A stretch of DNA of 64,000 nt. Source: Mycolicibacterium aurum (GTDB taxonomy: Bacteria > Actinomycetota > Actinomycetes > Mycobacteriales > Mycobacteriaceae). A program made the translations under genes and the position numbers. The stretch lies in assembly GCF_900637195.1 (NCBI RefSeq), contig NZ_LR134356.1, positions 434,001 through 498,000 of the forward strand, given 5' to 3'. Shown one piece after another: positions 51,709 to 63,744 of this stretch (position 1 is its first letter; each line of letters starts with the position of its first letter). Under the pieces are notes generated by a model. It saw only the letters and a list, made by a program, of their open reading frames with translations. It was not told where the DNA came from and made no database searches.

Positions 51709-52680
51709 TCAGCGGAACTGCGATACCACCTGCTCGGCGAAGAACTCGACGTGCTCCAGGTCGCTCATATCGAGAACTTGCAGGTAGACCCGCTGAACGC
51801 CCGCGTCGAGGAAGGGCCCGAGCTTGTCGACGATTTCGGCGGGCGTGCCCACCACTGGCGAATTGGACCGGAGTTCGTCGAGCTCGCGACCGATGGCGCC
51901 CGCGCGCCGGGTCAGCTCGTTCTCGTCGCGGCCGGCGCACAGCACGAACGCCGCGGAATAGGTGATCGACTCCTTGGCCCGGCCCGCCGTCTCGACGGCC
52001 GCCGCGACCCGTGCGTACTGCTCGGTCAGGGTGTCCAGCGGCACGAACGGGATGTTGAACTCGTCGGCGAAGCGGGCGGCAAGAGCCGGTGTCTTCTTCG
52101 CGCCTCCGCCGCCGATGATGATCGGCGGGTGCGGGGTCTGCACGGGTTTGGGCAGCGCGGGGGAGTCGCTGATGCTGTAGTGCGTGCCGGTGTAGTCGAA
52201 CGTCTCGCCCGGCGGCGTCGCCCACAGCCCGGTGAGAATCTCCAACTGTTCGGTGAGCCGCTCGAACCGCTCACCTAGAGGTGGGAACGGGATGGCGTAC
52301 GCCTTGTGCTCGGCCTCGAACCAGCCGGCGCCGATGCCGAAATCGACCCGGCCACCACTCATCTGATCCACCTGGGCCACCGAGATGGCCAGCGGGCCCG
52401 GGTAGCGGAACGTCGCCGAGGTCACCATGGTGCCCAGCCGGATCGAGCTGGTCTCCCGTGCCAGCCCGGCCAACGTCACCCACGAATCGGTGGGGCCGGG
52501 CAGCCCGTCGCCCGCCATCGCGACGTAGTGGTCGGAGCGGAAGAACGCGGAGTACCCAGCACGTTCGGCCGTCTGCGCGACGGCCAGCTGATCGGTGTAG
52601 GCGGAGCCCTGTTGGGGTTCGACGAAGATGCGGAAATCTACCGAGTCGTTAGGAGCCACGCCTTCCCACCCTAGGCTCAC
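51709..52680 (-). CDS. LLM-class (luciferase-like, probably F420-dependent) oxidoreductase
   Basis: The 323-residue TIM-barrel protein has family blocks RIFVEPQQG at the first strand, AERAGYSAFFRSDHY, LGTMVTSATFRYPG, GRVDFGIGAGWFEAEHKAYGI-like (with AYAIPFP) and IIIGGGGAKKTPALAARFADE. In mycobacteria such proteins usually use coenzyme F420. The substrate is unknown. Its GTG start overlaps the stop of the TIGR03085 gene upstream (GTGA), so the two are translationally coupled. Confidence 0.88.
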   Translation of the reverse strand: MSLGWEGVAPNDSVDFRIFVEPQQGSAYTDQLAVAQTAERAGYSAFFRSDHYVAMAGDGLPGPTDSWVTLAGLARETSSIRLGTMVTSATFRYPGPLAISVAQVDQMSGGRVDFGIGAGWFEAEHKAYAIPFPPLGERFERLTEQLEILTGLWATPPGETFDYTGTHYSISDSPALPKPVQTPHPPIIIGGGGAKKTPALAARFADEFNIPFVPLDTLTEQYARVAAAVETAGRAKESITYSAAFVLCAGRDENELTRRAGAIGRELDELRSNSPVVGTPAEIVDKLGPFLDAGVQRVYLQVLDMSDLEHVEFFAEQVVSQFR

Positions 52681-53300
52681 AGCCCGCCGCGGGCCTCTTT
52701 CACGCGGTCCGTCAGATCAGCGGGACCGTCGAAGGACACCCAGGCCTGGTCGCGGCCCGCAGCGAACAGCAGCAGCTCGCCGGGGTCTCCGGTGACGACG
52801 ACCTCCGGACCCTTGCCGACGGTGGCCAGCGTGTCTCCCTGCGGCGTGCGGAGCACGACGCGCGCCGGCGCCTTGCGCAGCGTCATCCGGGCCATCATCG
52901 CCACCGGTCGCCGCAGCGCCGACACCGTCTGCGCGTCGAGCGGCCGGGGTTCCCAATCGGGACCCGCGCGGCGGACGTCCTCGTGGTGGATGAACATCTC
53001 GGCGACGTTCGCGATCGGGTCGAGCAGCTTGAACGGCGAGTACAGCGGCGGCCCGTCGGCCACCTGACCCAGCAGCAGGTCCCAGTCGGTCGACGCCGCC
53101 ACCTGGTCCTGGACCCGCTCGGTGTAGCCGGCGAACACCGGGATCAGGATGCCCGGCGCGGCATCGAGGCGCCGTTCCCGCACCACCAGGTGGGCGGTCA
53201 GATCGCGCACGTCCCAGCCCTCGCACAGCGTCGGCGCGTCGGGTGCGACGTCGCGGAAGGTCGCCACCAGGGCTGCGCGTTCGCGCTGTGCAACGGTCAT
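52677..53300 (-). CDS. TIGR03085-type DinB-like metal-binding protein
   Basis: The 207-residue protein has the mycothiol-dependent/DinB-like helical fold: ERAALVATFRDVAPDAPTLCEGWDVRDLTAHLVVRERR with a ligand His, then the second His site NVAEMFIHHEDVRRA and a small C-terminal domain ending in AGRDQAWVSFDGP. Members are widespread in actinobacteria and little characterised. It is followed with overlap by the LLM oxidoreductase, suggesting a shared redox or detoxification task. Confidence 0.82.
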   Translation of the reverse strand: MTVAQRERAALVATFRDVAPDAPTLCEGWDVRDLTAHLVVRERRLDAAPGILIPVFAGYTERVQDQVAASTDWDLLLGQVADGPPLYSPFKLLDPIANVAEMFIHHEDVRRAGPDWEPRPLDAQTVSALRRPVAMMARMTLRKAPARVVLRTPQGDTLATVGKGPEVVVTGDPGELLLFAAGRDQAWVSFDGPADLTDRVKEARGGL

Positions 53301-53338
53301 GATCAGCTCGTTCCCTTCGTCGGTACGGGTGAAACGGG

Positions 53339-55127
<1,789 letters not shown>

Positions 55128-55135
<8 letters not shown>

Positions 55136-56525
55136 CGGGCAACCGCCATCCGCCCGGACCGGGCAGCGCCACTGCGGCATCCGGGCCCCAGGAGCCTTTC
55201 TGGTACGACTGCACCCGGGGAGGAGCGTCCAGCACGGGTTGGCACACCTGCCACAGCCGGTCCACCTCGTCACCGCGCGCGAACAGGGTCTGGTCGCCGT
55301 CCACCGCGTCGAGCAGCAGCCGTTCGTAGGCGTCCAGCCCGTTGTCCTCGTCGTCGCCCGGGATGAGACGGAGCTCCGAGCTCACCGTCGTCAGCGTCAA
55401 CTCGGGGCCGGGCTGCTTGACGTTGAGCTCGACGGTGGCCGCCGGGGTGCCGGTCAGGTCGAGGACGAGCTGATCCCGGGCCGGCGTGGCGCCGGGAAAC
55501 AGCTCGGGCCGCGGGTTGCGGAACGTGAGCGTCACCGTTCTCCGGTTGGCCGCCAACGCCTTTCCGGTGCGGAGGTAGAACGGCACGTCACGCCACCGGT
55601 CGTTGTCGACGAACGCCTCCAGCGCTACGAACGTCTCGACCTCGGAATCGTCGGCGACGTCGTCGTCCTCGCGGTACCCGTCGTACTGTCCGAACACCAC
55701 GCGTGCCGGATCGAGCGGCCGCATCTGCTCGAACACTCGGGCCTTGGCGTCGCGCAGCGCGGTGGCGTCGAGTGTGGCCGGGGGTTCCATGGCGACGAAG
55801 CCGAGCACCTGGCACAGGTGGGTGGACACCATGTCGCGGAAGCAGCCCGTCGACTCGTAGAAGCTGCCGCGGCCCTCCAGTGCCAGGTCCTCCGGCACGT
55901 CGATCTGCACTGACTCGATATGCTCTCTGTCCCAAGCTGGTTCGATCAGACCGTTCGCGAAGCGCAGCGCCAGGATGTTCTGGACCGCCTCTTTGCCGAG
56001 GAAGTGGTCGATTCGGTACACGTGGTCCTCATCGGAGACCGACGCCGTGGTGGCGGCCAACTCGCGGGCGCTGTCCAGGTCGGTGCCGAAGGGCTTCTCG
56101 ACGATGAGGCGGGCATTTCCGGCCAGTCCCTCCCGCCCGAGCATCTCGATCATCGGCCGCATCGCGGCCGGCGGCACCGACAGATAGATGAGGGTCTGCA
56201 CGGCATCGCCGAGTTCGTCCTGCGCCTGCCTGACCTCCGCAGCCAGGTCGGTACCGTCCTCGTCGGTGGAGGACTGGAACCGCAACTGGCTCAACAACTT
56301 CTCGACCACTGCGCCGTCGAGGTCGTCGATCGAGTCGGCCAGCCCGTCACGGACCGAGTCCCGGAACTCGTCGATGCTCTCGGGTGACGAACGACCCGAC
56401 CCGATGATGCGGTACTCATCGGGGAGCCTTCCGGCGGCCGCGAGGCGGTACAGGCTGGGGAAGAGCATGCGGCGCGCGAGGTCACCGCGGGCGCCGAACA
56501 GGACCAGGACAATCGGATCGGTCAT
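55128..56525 (-). CDS. zwf: Glucose-6-phosphate 1-dehydrogenase
   Basis: The 465-residue enzyme has the NADP-binding motif LFGARGDLARRMLFPSLY (residues 8-25), the active-site segment YRIDHFLGKEAVQN (about residue 170) and the substrate-contact ESTGCFRDMV and LRTGKALAANR. It makes 6-phosphogluconolactone and NADPH. It is a secondary copy by context, since it is not next to tal/tkt/pgl. ATG 56525 overlaps the upstream disulfide reductase stop (ATGA). With GH15 downstream and a mycothione-reductase-like gene upstream, the operon could turn glucose units into NADPH and reduced thiol. Confidence 0.92.
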
Positions 56526-57898
56526 GCAGCGGACTCCTGAAGGTCGAGTAGGGCGTTTTCGACGACTTCGGTCAGTGCCGGATGGATCCAGTAGGGCCGG
56601 TTCGCCAGGTCCTCGGCAGAGATGCCGAAGTTCATTGCGACGACGAAGATCTGGATCATCGAGGCGGCCTGCGCGCCGATGATGTGTGCGCCGAGGATCG
56701 TGCCGTCGGGGCGTGCGAGAACTTTGCACAGCCCCGTGCTGTCCTGCATCGCCCAGCCGTAGGCGACGTCGGCGTATTCGGTGATCCCGACTCGGTACTC
56801 CAGATCGTCGTCTCGGCAACTCTTTTCGGTACGGCCGATGGACGCGATCTGCGGATGGGTGAACACCGCTGACGGTACGAGTTCGTGGCTGACGGCCTGC
56901 AGATCGTCGGGGTGCAACAGGTTGTGCTTGACCGCGTGCGCTTCACGGTTGGCGACGTGCTTGAGCGGGATAGGCGTGCTCACGTCACCGAGCGCGAAGA
57001 CGCCGTCCGCCGTCGTGCGACCGTATTCGTCGACGACGATCCGACCGTCGTCGTGGGTCTCGATATCGCCCTTGGCGGCGTCGAGGAGGTCGGCGTTGGG
57101 GCGGCGACCGGCCGCCACCAGGAGGGAATCGGCACCGATGGTGGAGCCGTCGTCCAGGGTGATGACGAGATCACCTGCGGTACCGGAGATTCCGGCGAGT
57201 TCGCTACCGCATCGCAGGTCGTAGCGGGACCGCATCAGCTCGGTGTACGCGGTGCGGACCGCTTCGTCCTGGGGTCCGCCGAGTAGCTGCCCCGACTTCT
57301 CGATGATGGTGACGCGGCTGCCCGCGGTGGCGAAGACGTGGGCGAGTTCGGCCGCGATGTAGCCGCCGCCCAGTACGGCGAGGTGTTGTGGCGGAGCGTC
57401 CAGGCGCATCACGGTGTCCGAGGTCTCGAAAGGCAGCCCGGAGTCGGCGACGATGTCCGGCACCACGGGTCGGCTCCCTGCCGCGACGACGATGCGCTCC
57501 GCGCTGATGTCGACCGTCTCGTCGGCGAGGGTCACCTGGAGCCGACGAGGTCCGGTGAAGCGGGCATGACCGTGGTAGACGGTGATGAAATCGCTGTCTC
57601 TGCGCCCTTGTTCGCCCTCGTCGGCGACGGCGTCGGTACGGCTGAAGACCCGATCGCGGACCTCCGTCCAGCGCATCCGGTGGTAGTCGGCGTCGATGTC
57701 GAAGGTGTCGGCTGACGCCACGGTGTCGGCGACCTGGGCTGTGTAGGACAGCATCTTCGACGGGATGCAGCCGTAGTTGACGCAGGTGCCGCCGAACTTG
57801 CGGTCGTCGATGATCGCGACGTCCAGGTCGGAGAACCGATCGTCGATGACCATGTTGCCCGAACCCGCTCCGATGACGACCAGATCGTGTGTGCGCAC
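56522..57898 (-). CDS. Mycothione-reductase-like FAD/NAD(P) disulfide oxidoreductase
   Basis: The 458-residue flavoprotein has FAD motif VVIGAGSGNMVIDDRF, the redox-active Cys pair GGTCVNYGCIPSKM (about residues 37-50), the NAD(P) motif VLGGGYIAAELAHVF, a second FAD contact GVFALGDVS and the C-terminal HPALTEVVENALL with the catalytic His. The GSGN after the FAD motif and overall length resemble mycothione reductase (Rv2855). Several residues differ from the canonical enzyme (CVNYGCIPSK instead of CLNVGCIPTK), so a paralogue with another disulfide substrate is possible. It is first in the operon with zwf and GH15. Confidence 0.82.
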   Translation of the reverse strand: MRTHDLVVIGAGSGNMVIDDRFSDLDVAIIDDRKFGGTCVNYGCIPSKMLSYTAQVADTVASADTFDIDADYHRMRWTEVRDRVFSRTDAVADEGEQGRRDSDFITVYHGHARFTGPRRLQVTLADETVDISAERIVVAAGSRPVVPDIVADSGLPFETSDTVMRLDAPPQHLAVLGGGYIAAELAHVFATAGSRVTIIEKSGQLLGGPQDEAVRTAYTELMRSRYDLRCGSELAGISGTAGDLVITLDDGSTIGADSLLVAAGRRPNADLLDAAKGDIETHDDGRIVVDEYGRTTADGVFALGDVSTPIPLKHVANREAHAVKHNLLHPDDLQAVSHELVPSAVFTHPQIASIGRTEKSCRDDDLEYRVGITEYADVAYGWAMQDSTGLCKVLARPDGTILGAHIIGAQAASMIQIFVVAMNFGISAEDLANRPYWIHPALTEVVENALLDLQESAA

Positions 57899-57967
57899 CT
57901 GCGTGCTGTTCCCGAAAGGTACTCATCGCGAAACGTGCACCGGCTGACCGGTCTGTGACGTGGGCTG

Positions 57968-58513
57968 TCAGAAGGTTTCGACGCCCTCGACGCTGATGAC
58001 CATGCCGCGCCCGGTGCTGTCGTTGGTGAAGCGGGTGCCGTTCTCGTCGGCGTCGATCGACCATCCCACCGCCGAGTAGGTCCGGTAGTCCAGGGTGACG
58101 GCGGGGATCGCGCCGAGGTTGCCCTGCACCCAGCTGAGGTCGCCGTCGGCGGTGAGCCGCACACCGTTGGCCGGCGCTCCGTTGATCTCCGGCGCGTTCG
58201 TGAACGCCGCTTCGCAGCCGACCTCCTGCTCATCGAGCTGGCAGCGCGTCTTGCCGGATTTTGTCTGGATGAACACGTAGCCGTTCTGCGGCGCAAGTTC
58301 CTCCCCGCCCGAGGGCCGGGGGTTGCTCGGGGACGGCGCGGGTGCCGGTGTCGACGACGGTGCGGGGGAGGGCTGGCTGGGTCTGGGGGTGGGGACGTTC
58401 GGTTCGAGATAGGAATCGGGTTCGCGGGTGGCGGTCCCGTCGACCGAGGACTGGCAGCCTGCGAGCGCGGCGGCGGCGAGCACCAATTCCGCGACGGCCA
58501 CCCGAGCTTTCAT
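57968..58513 (-). CDS. lpqJ: Lipoprotein LpqJ-like
   Basis: The 181-residue protein from ATG 58513 has a signal peptide with lipobox LAGC (Cys at about residue 20), a Pro/Ser/Ala-rich linker (to about residue 80) and a C-terminal beta-rich domain with two Cys (TRCQLDEQEVGCEAAF). The domain pattern CQLxxxxVxCE is common in mycobacterial lipoproteins. Position after the ini locus and size match lpqJ (Rv0344c). The function is unknown. The 205-base stretch between it and the next gene shows nothing I can name. Confidence 0.78.
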   Translation of the reverse strand: MKARVAVAELVLAAAALAGCQSSVDGTATREPDSYLEPNVPTPRPSQPSPAPSSTPAPAPSPSNPRPSGGEELAPQNGYVFIQTKSGKTRCQLDEQEVGCEAAFTNAPEINGAPANGVRLTADGDLSWVQGNLGAIPAVTLDYRTYSAVGWSIDADENGTRFTNDSTGRGMVISVEGVETF

Positions 58514-58718
58514 CTCGTCCAGCGTACGCAGCATGAGGCGGAAGTGACGGAAGTGACGCGCGGCTTTCGCGAGGGTGCGCTCAGGGTCGTGAATTCGCGC
58601 GGTCTACGACCCTGTGTGCACTTTCGCGGCGCACTCGGCGGGGTGCCGCACCCGTGCGCGCTACCCTCCCACCGTGCACGTCAGCATGATGACCACCACC
58701 GTTGCGCCGGGTTGAGCT

Positions 58719-59483
58719 GTGAGCACACACCTCACCGTCCTCGCGACACTTGCCCTCGCCATCCTGTTCAGTCCCGAGACGCTGGTGTTGGGGTTGATCA
58801 TCGCCAGCGACAAGGTGGTGCCCAGGCAGGCGGCGTTCGCCTTCGCATTCGGTGCCATCGCCGGTATCGCGTTCGCCACCGGCATCGGAATGCTCATCGC
58901 CCACCTGACCGGTGGCGGCGGCGAGTCGGCGGTGCACCACAATTCGTGGCCCGGGTTCGTGGTCCGCGTCATGATCGCCGTCGCACTGCTGGTGATCGGC
59001 ATCTACCGCGTGATCGCCGCGGTGCGGCACAAACCGATCGCCGACGCGTCCGCGCCCGACCACCGCCCGAGCCGGCTGCGGACCCGGATCACGGCGAAGT
59101 TCCCCGGGCTCGCGGGCCAGCTGAACCCGCAGGCCGGCCTGCCGGTACGCCAACGCATCACGCGGGCCGCCATGGCGGGGTTCGCGGTCTGTGGACTGCA
59201 CCCGAAGGTGTTCCCGATCGCCATCGCCGCCGGCCATCAATTGCTCGACATCACCGACCCGTCCCAACGAACCCTGGGAATCGTGGTGTTCGCCGCGATC
59301 GCCGTGGTGCCCGCGCTGGCGCCGGCAGTGATCGAGCTGGTCAGCCCCGGTGCGTCCAGTCGCATCAAGGATGGCTACGAGCGGCTCATGAAGGTCCATG
59401 GACGGTGGATCATCGCTGTCCTCCTGTTCGTCGCGGCGGCGTTCGTGGGCCACAACGCGCTCGAACACCTGCCGCGGAGCTGA
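58719..59483 (+). CDS. GAP-family membrane protein (Sap-like, lipid-export related)
   Basis: The 254-residue protein has six predicted TM helices. The N-terminal VLATLALAILFSPETLVLGLI and a central cytoplasmic loop (RLRTRITAKFPGLAG) resemble the GAP/Sap family, whose M. tuberculosis members help move glycolipids such as sulfolipid-1 or glycopeptidolipids to the surface. The partner lipid is unknown here; no polyketide synthase is nearby. The start is a GTG. It lies directly upstream of the dnaK promoter region. Confidence 0.82.
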   Translation: MSTHLTVLATLALAILFSPETLVLGLIIASDKVVPRQAAFAFAFGAIAGIAFATGIGMLIAHLTGGGGESAVHHNSWPGFVVRVMIAVALLVIGIYRVIAAVRHKPIADASAPDHRPSRLRTRITAKFPGLAGQLNPQAGLPVRQRITRAAMAGFAVCGLHPKVFPIAIAAGHQLLDITDPSQRTLGIVVFAAIAVVPALAPAVIELVSPGASSRIKDGYERLMKVHGRWIIAVLLFVAAAFVGHNALEHLPRS

Positions 59484-59523
59484 TCAGCCTCCGCTGCTCC
59501 GCAGAAATCCGGCAGTTCCGGCG

Positions 59524-59549
59524 GGAACAAAAGGCCGGGAGGGCCCGTT
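59524..59549 (+). promoter_or_regulatory. SigH-type promoter of the dnaK operon
   Basis: GGAACA (59524-59529) and CGTT (59546-59549) are separated by 16 bases, matching the SigH/SigE-type ECF consensus GGAAYA-N16-20-SGTT. SigH control of dnaK under heat and oxidative stress is known in M. tuberculosis. Confidence 0.7.
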
Positions 59550-59562
59550 GACCCTTTCGACA

Positions 59563-59583
59563 GTTGAGTGACTCAGACTCAAG
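59563..59583. promoter_or_regulatory. HAIR element 1 (HspR operator)
   Basis: GTTGAGT-N7-ACTCAAG matches the HAIR consensus CTTGAGT-N7-ACTCAAG except at the first base. It overlaps the region just downstream of the SigH-type promoter, so bound HspR would block it. Confidence 0.9.
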
Positions 59584-59617
59584 TCTCAGTTGACACGAAG
59601 GTGTCCGCAGAGGCAGG

Positions 59618-59638
59618 CTTGAGTGCGGTGCACTCAGA
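59618..59638. promoter_or_regulatory. HAIR element 2 (HspR operator)
   Basis: CTTGAGT-N7-ACTCAGA, one mismatch from consensus and 55 bases after the first HAIR. It lies 34 bases before the dnaK start codon. Two HAIRs allow cooperative repression by HspR, whose gene closes the operon. Confidence 0.92.
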
Positions 59639-59671
59639 CCAAAACGTTTCATCTATCAGGAGGCAGTAACT

Positions 59672-61531
59672 ATGGCTCGTGCGGTCGGTATCGACCTCGG
59701 GACCACCAACTCCGTCGTCGCAGTACTGGAGGGTGGCGACCCCGTCGTCGTCGCCAACTCCGAGGGCTCCCGAACCACCCCGTCGGTCGTCGCGTTCGCG
59801 CGCAACGGCGAGGTGCTGGTCGGCCAGCCCGCCAAGAACCAGGCGGTGACCAACGTGGACCGGACCATCCGTTCGGTTAAGCGTGAAATCGGCACCGAAT
59901 GGTCCGTGGAGATCGACGGCAAGAACTACACGCCGCAGGAGATCAGCGCCCGCGTGCTCATGAAGCTCAAGCGCGACGCCGAAAGCTACCTTGGCGAGGA
60001 CATCGCCGATGCGGTGATCACCGTTCCCGCGTACTTCAACGACGCTCAGCGTCAGGCCACCAAAGATGCCGGCCAGATCGCCGGCCTCAATGTGCTGCGC
60101 ATCGTCAACGAGCCGACCGCGGCAGCACTGGCGTACGGCCTGGACAAGGGTGAGAAGGAACAGACCATCCTGGTGTTCGACCTCGGTGGTGGCACGTTCG
60201 ACGTGTCCCTGCTGGAGATCGGCGAGGGTGTCGTCGAGGTGCGCGCCACCTCCGGTGACAACCACCTCGGTGGCGACGACTGGGACGACCGGATCGTCGA
60301 ATGGCTGGTCGACAAGTTCAAGAGCACCAGCGGCATCGACCTGACCAAGGACAAGATGGCCATGCAGCGGCTGCGTGAAGCCGCCGAGAAGGCCAAGATC
60401 GAACTGTCGAGCTCGCAGAGCACGTCGATCAACCTGCCCTACATCACCGTCGACGCCGACAAGAACCCGCTGTTCCTCGACGAGCAGCTGACACGGTCGG
60501 AGTTCCAGCGCATCACCCAGGATCTGCTGGACCGCACCCGCAAGCCGTTCCAGTCCGTCATCAAGGACGCCGGGATCTCCGTCTCCGAGATCGACCATGT
60601 CGTGCTGGTCGGTGGATCCACCCGTATGCCCGCGGTCTCCGAGCTGGTCAAGGAAATGACCGGCGGCAAGGAACCCAACAAGGGCGTGAACCCGGACGAG
60701 GTCGTCGCCGTCGGCGCCGCACTGCAGGCCGGCGTGCTCAAGGGTGAGGTCAAAGACGTTCTGCTGCTTGATGTCACCCCGCTGTCGCTGGGTATCGAGA
60801 CCAAGGGCGGCGTGATGACCAAGCTGATCGAGCGCAACACCACCATCCCGACCAAGCGCTCGGAGACCTTCACCACGGCCGACGACAACCAGCCGTCGGT
60901 GCAGATTCAGGTGTTCCAGGGTGAGCGCGAGATCGCCTCGCACAACAAGCTGCTCGGCTCCTTCGAGCTGACCGGCATCCCGCCGGCCCCCCGCGGCGTG
61001 CCGCAGATCGAGGTGACCTTCGACATCGACGCCAACGGCATCGTGCACGTCACCGCCAAGGACAAGGGCACCGGCAAGGAGAACACGATCAAGATCCAGG
61101 AAGGCTCCGGCCTCTCCAAGGAGGAGATCGACCGGATGATCAAGGACGCCGAGGCGCACGCCGACGAGGACCGTCAGCGTCGCGAAGAGGCCGACGTCCG
61201 CAACCAGGCCGAGTCGCTGGTCTACCAGACGGAGAAGTTCGTCAAGGAACAGCGCGAAGCAGAAGGCGGATCGAAGGTCCCCGAAGACACCTTGACCAAG
61301 GTCGACGGTGCGATCGGTGCGGCCAAGACCGCTCTTGCGGGCACCGACATCGGCGCGATCAAGACAGCCATGGAGAAGCTCGGCGAAGAGAGCCAGGCCC
61401 TCGGCCAGGCGATCTACGAAGCGACGCAGGCCGAGCAGGGGTCGGCCGATGGTGAGTCCGCCGGCGGCGCCGGCTCCAATGACGACGTCGTGGACGCCGA
61501 AGTTGTTGAGGACGACCAGGAGCGCAAGTGA
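59672..61531 (+). CDS. dnaK: Chaperone DnaK (Hsp70)
   Basis: The 619-residue protein has the full Hsp70 set: [12 protein letters not shown] at the N-terminus, [70 protein letters not shown], the [10 protein letters not shown] linker, a beta-sandwich substrate-binding domain and an acidic tail ending [16 protein letters not shown]. It folds and holds stress-damaged proteins with DnaJ and GrpE. AGGAGG precedes the ATG. It serves as an internal standard showing what the two Hsp70-like ini-locus proteins lack. Confidence 0.99.
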   Translation: MARAVGIDLGTTNSVVAVLEGGDPVVVANSEGSRTTPSVVAFARNGEVLVGQPAKNQAVTNVDRTIRSVKREIGTEWSVEIDGKNYTPQEISARVLMKLKRDAESYLGEDIADAVITVPAYFNDAQRQATKDAGQIAGLNVLRIVNEPTAAALAYGLDKGEKEQTILVFDLGGGTFDVSLLEIGEGVVEVRATSGDNHLGGDDWDDRIVEWLVDKFKSTSGIDLTKDKMAMQRLREAAEKAKIELSSSQSTSINLPYITVDADKNPLFLDEQLTRSEFQRITQDLLDRTRKPFQSVIKDAGISVSEIDHVVLVGGSTRMPAVSELVKEMTGGKEPNKGVNPDEVVAVGAALQAGVLKGEVKDVLLLDVTPLSLGIETKGGVMTKLIERNTTIPTKRSETFTTADDNQPSVQIQVFQGEREIASHNKLLGSFELTGIPPAPRGVPQIEVTFDIDANGIVHVTAKDKGTGKENTIKIQEGSGLSKEEIDRMIKDAEAHADEDRQRREEADVRNQAESLVYQTEKFVKEQREAEGGSKVPEDTLTKVDGAIGAAKTALAGTDIGAIKTAMEKLGEESQALGQAIYEATQAEQGSADGESAGGAGSNDDVVDAEVVEDDQERK

Positions 61532-62139
61532 GCGATCCCCAGCAGGAACCCATCACCTTCACCGACAAGAGACGCATCGACCCGGACACCGGACAGGTGC
61601 GCGAGCCCGCCGGACCGGCCCCCAGTGGGTCGGCTCCGGAGGGGGAGTTCGCCGGTGAGACCGTCGAGGAAGCGGGCAAGGCCGCCGAGCTGCTCAACGA
61701 TCTGCAGCGGGTGCAAGCCGATTTCGCCAACTACCGCAAGCGGGCGTTGCGTGATCAGCAGTTGATCGCCGACAGGGCGAAGGCCGGCGTTGTCGTTCAG
61801 CTGCTTCCCGTGCTCGACGACCTCGAGCGTGCTCGCAGCCACGGTGACCTGGATTCCGGGCCGTTGAAGTCTGTCGCCGACAAGCTGGCGACTGCCCTTG
61901 AGGGACTGGGACTTTCCGGCTTCGGCGAGGAGGGTGACGCCTTCGACCCCGCGCTGCACGAGGCTGTGCAGCACGAGGGCGAGGGCACCCATCCCGTCGT
62001 CGGAACCGTGATGCGGCGCGGCTACAAGGTCGGTGATCAGATCGTCCGCCACGCCATGGTGGGCGTGGTCGACACCGTGCCCGACGCGTCAGTGCCCGGC
62101 AATGCCGACCCTGAGGCCGAACAACCTTCACAATCGTAA
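61528..62139 (+). CDS. grpE: Nucleotide exchange factor GrpE
   Basis: The 203-residue protein has a disordered Pro/Gly/Ala-rich N-terminus, a long helix ([24 protein letters not shown]) and the C-terminal beta domain ending [23 protein letters not shown]. It releases ADP from DnaK. The GTG start overlaps the dnaK stop (GTGA), giving translational coupling. Confidence 0.97.
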   Translation: MSDPQQEPITFTDKRRIDPDTGQVREPAGPAPSGSAPEGEFAGETVEEAGKAAELLNDLQRVQADFANYRKRALRDQQLIADRAKAGVVVQLLPVLDDLERARSHGDLDSGPLKSVADKLATALEGLGLSGFGEEGDAFDPALHEAVQHEGEGTHPVVGTVMRRGYKVGDQIVRHAMVGVVDTVPDASVPGNADPEAEQPSQS

Positions 62140-62185
62140 GAAGTGAACTGACAACAATGAGACACAGGTAAGGAGGTGACGCGAT

Positions 62186-63376
62186 ATGGCCCAGCGTGAA
62201 TGGGTTGAAAAGGACTTCTACAAAGTGCTCGGCGTCGCCTCCGATGCCGACGAGAAGGACATCAAGCGAGCCGCACGAAAGATCCTCGCCGAGAACCATC
62301 CCGACCGAAATCCAGGTAATGCCGAAGCCGAAGAGCGGTACAAGACCGCCTCGGAAGCCAAGGAAGTTCTCACCGACGCGGCGAAGCGCAAGGAGTACGA
62401 CGAGACCCGCCGGCTGTTCGCAGGCGGCGGGTTCGGTCGGGGTCGCTACAGCGGTGGCGGCGGGCAAGGTTTCGGCGGCGGTTTCAGCGGTGCCGACGGC
62501 CAGGAGTTCAACCTCAACGATCTGTTCGACGCCGCAGGTCAGTCCGGCGGCGCGAACATCGGTGACCTCTTCGGCGGGTTGTTCGGCCGTGGCGCACAGC
62601 AGCCACGCCCCACCCGTCCCCGTCGGGGCAACGACCTGGAAACCGAGACCGAGCTGAGTTTCCTCGAAGCCACCAAGGGTGTGGCGATGCCGCTGCGGCT
62701 CACCAGCCCGGCTCCGTGCACCAACTGCCACGGCAGCGGTGCCCGGCCGGGTACCAGCCCCAAGGTGTGCCCCAATTGCAATGGGGCAGGGGTCATCAGC
62801 CGCAACCAGGGAGCGTTCGGGTTCTCCGAGCCGTGCACGGAATGCCGTGGCAGCGGGTCGATCATCGAGAACCCCTGCGACGAGTGCAAGGGCACCGGCG
62901 TGACCACCCGGACCCGCACCATCAACGTGCGGATCCCTCCCGGCGTCGAGGACGGTCAGCGCATCAGGCTGGCCGGCCAGGGCGAAGCCGGGTTGCGGGG
63001 AGCACCCTCGGGCGACCTGTACGTGACCGTACATGTCAAGCCGGACAAGGTGTTCGGGCGCAACGGTGACGACCTCACGGTGGCCGTTCCGGTCAGCTTC
63101 CACGAGCTGGCCCTGGGGACAACGCTTTCCGTCCCCACTCTGGAGGGGAAGGTCGGCGTGCGTGTGCCCAAGGGCACCTCGGACGGCCGCATCCTGCGGG
63201 TCAGGGGCCGTGGCGTCCCGAAACGCTCAGGCGGACATGGTGATCTGCTGGTCACCGTGAAGGTCGCCGTGCCACCCAACCTGGAGGGCGAGGCGGCCGA
63301 GGCGCTGGAGGCGTACGCGAAAGCCGAACGGGCCAGTGGATTCGACCCCCGGGCGGGATGGGCGGGTTCGCTGTGA
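62186..63376 (+). CDS. dnaJ: Chaperone DnaJ
   Basis: The 396-residue protein has the J domain with HPD in ENHPDRN (residues 30-42) and a Gly/Phe-rich region. The zinc domain has four CxxCxGxG repeats (CTNCHGSG, CPNCNGAG, CTECRGSG, CDECKGTG), followed by the two beta client-binding domains. It delivers clients to DnaK and stimulates its ATPase. The ribosome site AAGGAGGTGA is a perfect match to the 16S anti-SD. It corresponds to dnaJ1 of M. tuberculosis. Confidence 0.98.
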   Translation: MAQREWVEKDFYKVLGVASDADEKDIKRAARKILAENHPDRNPGNAEAEERYKTASEAKEVLTDAAKRKEYDETRRLFAGGGFGRGRYSGGGGQGFGGGFSGADGQEFNLNDLFDAAGQSGGANIGDLFGGLFGRGAQQPRPTRPRRGNDLETETELSFLEATKGVAMPLRLTSPAPCTNCHGSGARPGTSPKVCPNCNGAGVISRNQGAFGFSEPCTECRGSGSIIENPCDECKGTGVTTRTRTINVRIPPGVEDGQRIRLAGQGEAGLRGAPSGDLYVTVHVKPDKVFGRNGDDLTVAVPVSFHELALGTTLSVPTLEGKVGVRVPKGTSDGRILRVRGRGVPKRSGGHGDLLVTVKVAVPPNLEGEAAEALEAYAKAERASGFDPRAGWAGSL

Positions 63377-63732
63377 GTCGCGGTGAAGACGCCAGGACAT
63401 TTCTGATCTCGGTGGCCGCCGAGCTGGCCGGTATGCATGCGCAGACCCTGCGCACCTACGACCGGCTCGGCCTGGTCAGCCCGCAGCGCAGTTCGGGTGG
63501 CGGACGCCGATATTCACAGCGCGACGTGGATCTGCTACGTGAGGTCCAGCGCTTGTCGCAGGACGAGGGCGTGAACCTGGCCGGTATCAAACGCATCATC
63601 GAGCTGACCAATCAGGTCGAGGCGCTGCAGGCGCGGGTACGCGAACTCAGCAGTGAGGTCGAGCATCTGCGTGCCCAACCACGGCCCAAGAGCACCGCGC
63701 TGGTGGTGTGGCAACCGCGTCACCAGCGCTGA
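63373..63732 (+). CDS. hspR: Heat-shock repressor HspR (MerR family)
   Basis: The 119-residue protein has the MerR-type HTH (FLISVAAELAGMHAQTLRTYDRLGLV) with wing SGGGRRYSQRDVDLLREV, then a coiled-coil (IIELTNQVEALQARVRELSSEVEHL) and the typical VPKSTALVVW-like end (PKSTALVVWQPRH). It represses its own operon through the HAIR sites and needs DnaK as co-repressor. GTG 63373 overlaps the dnaJ stop (GTGA) and gives the same N-terminal length as other mycobacterial HspR; ATG 63358 is an alternative. Confidence 0.95.
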   Translation: MSRGEDARTFLISVAAELAGMHAQTLRTYDRLGLVSPQRSSGGGRRYSQRDVDLLREVQRLSQDEGVNLAGIKRIIELTNQVEALQARVRELSSEVEHLRAQPRPKSTALVVWQPRHQR

Positions 63733-63744
63733 AGCCTCGGCGGG

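Noticed and set aside
58719..58760. GAP-family gene as part of the dnaK operon
   Set aside because: 188 bases with a SigH-type promoter and two HspR sites separate it from dnaK, so dnaK starts its own transcript.
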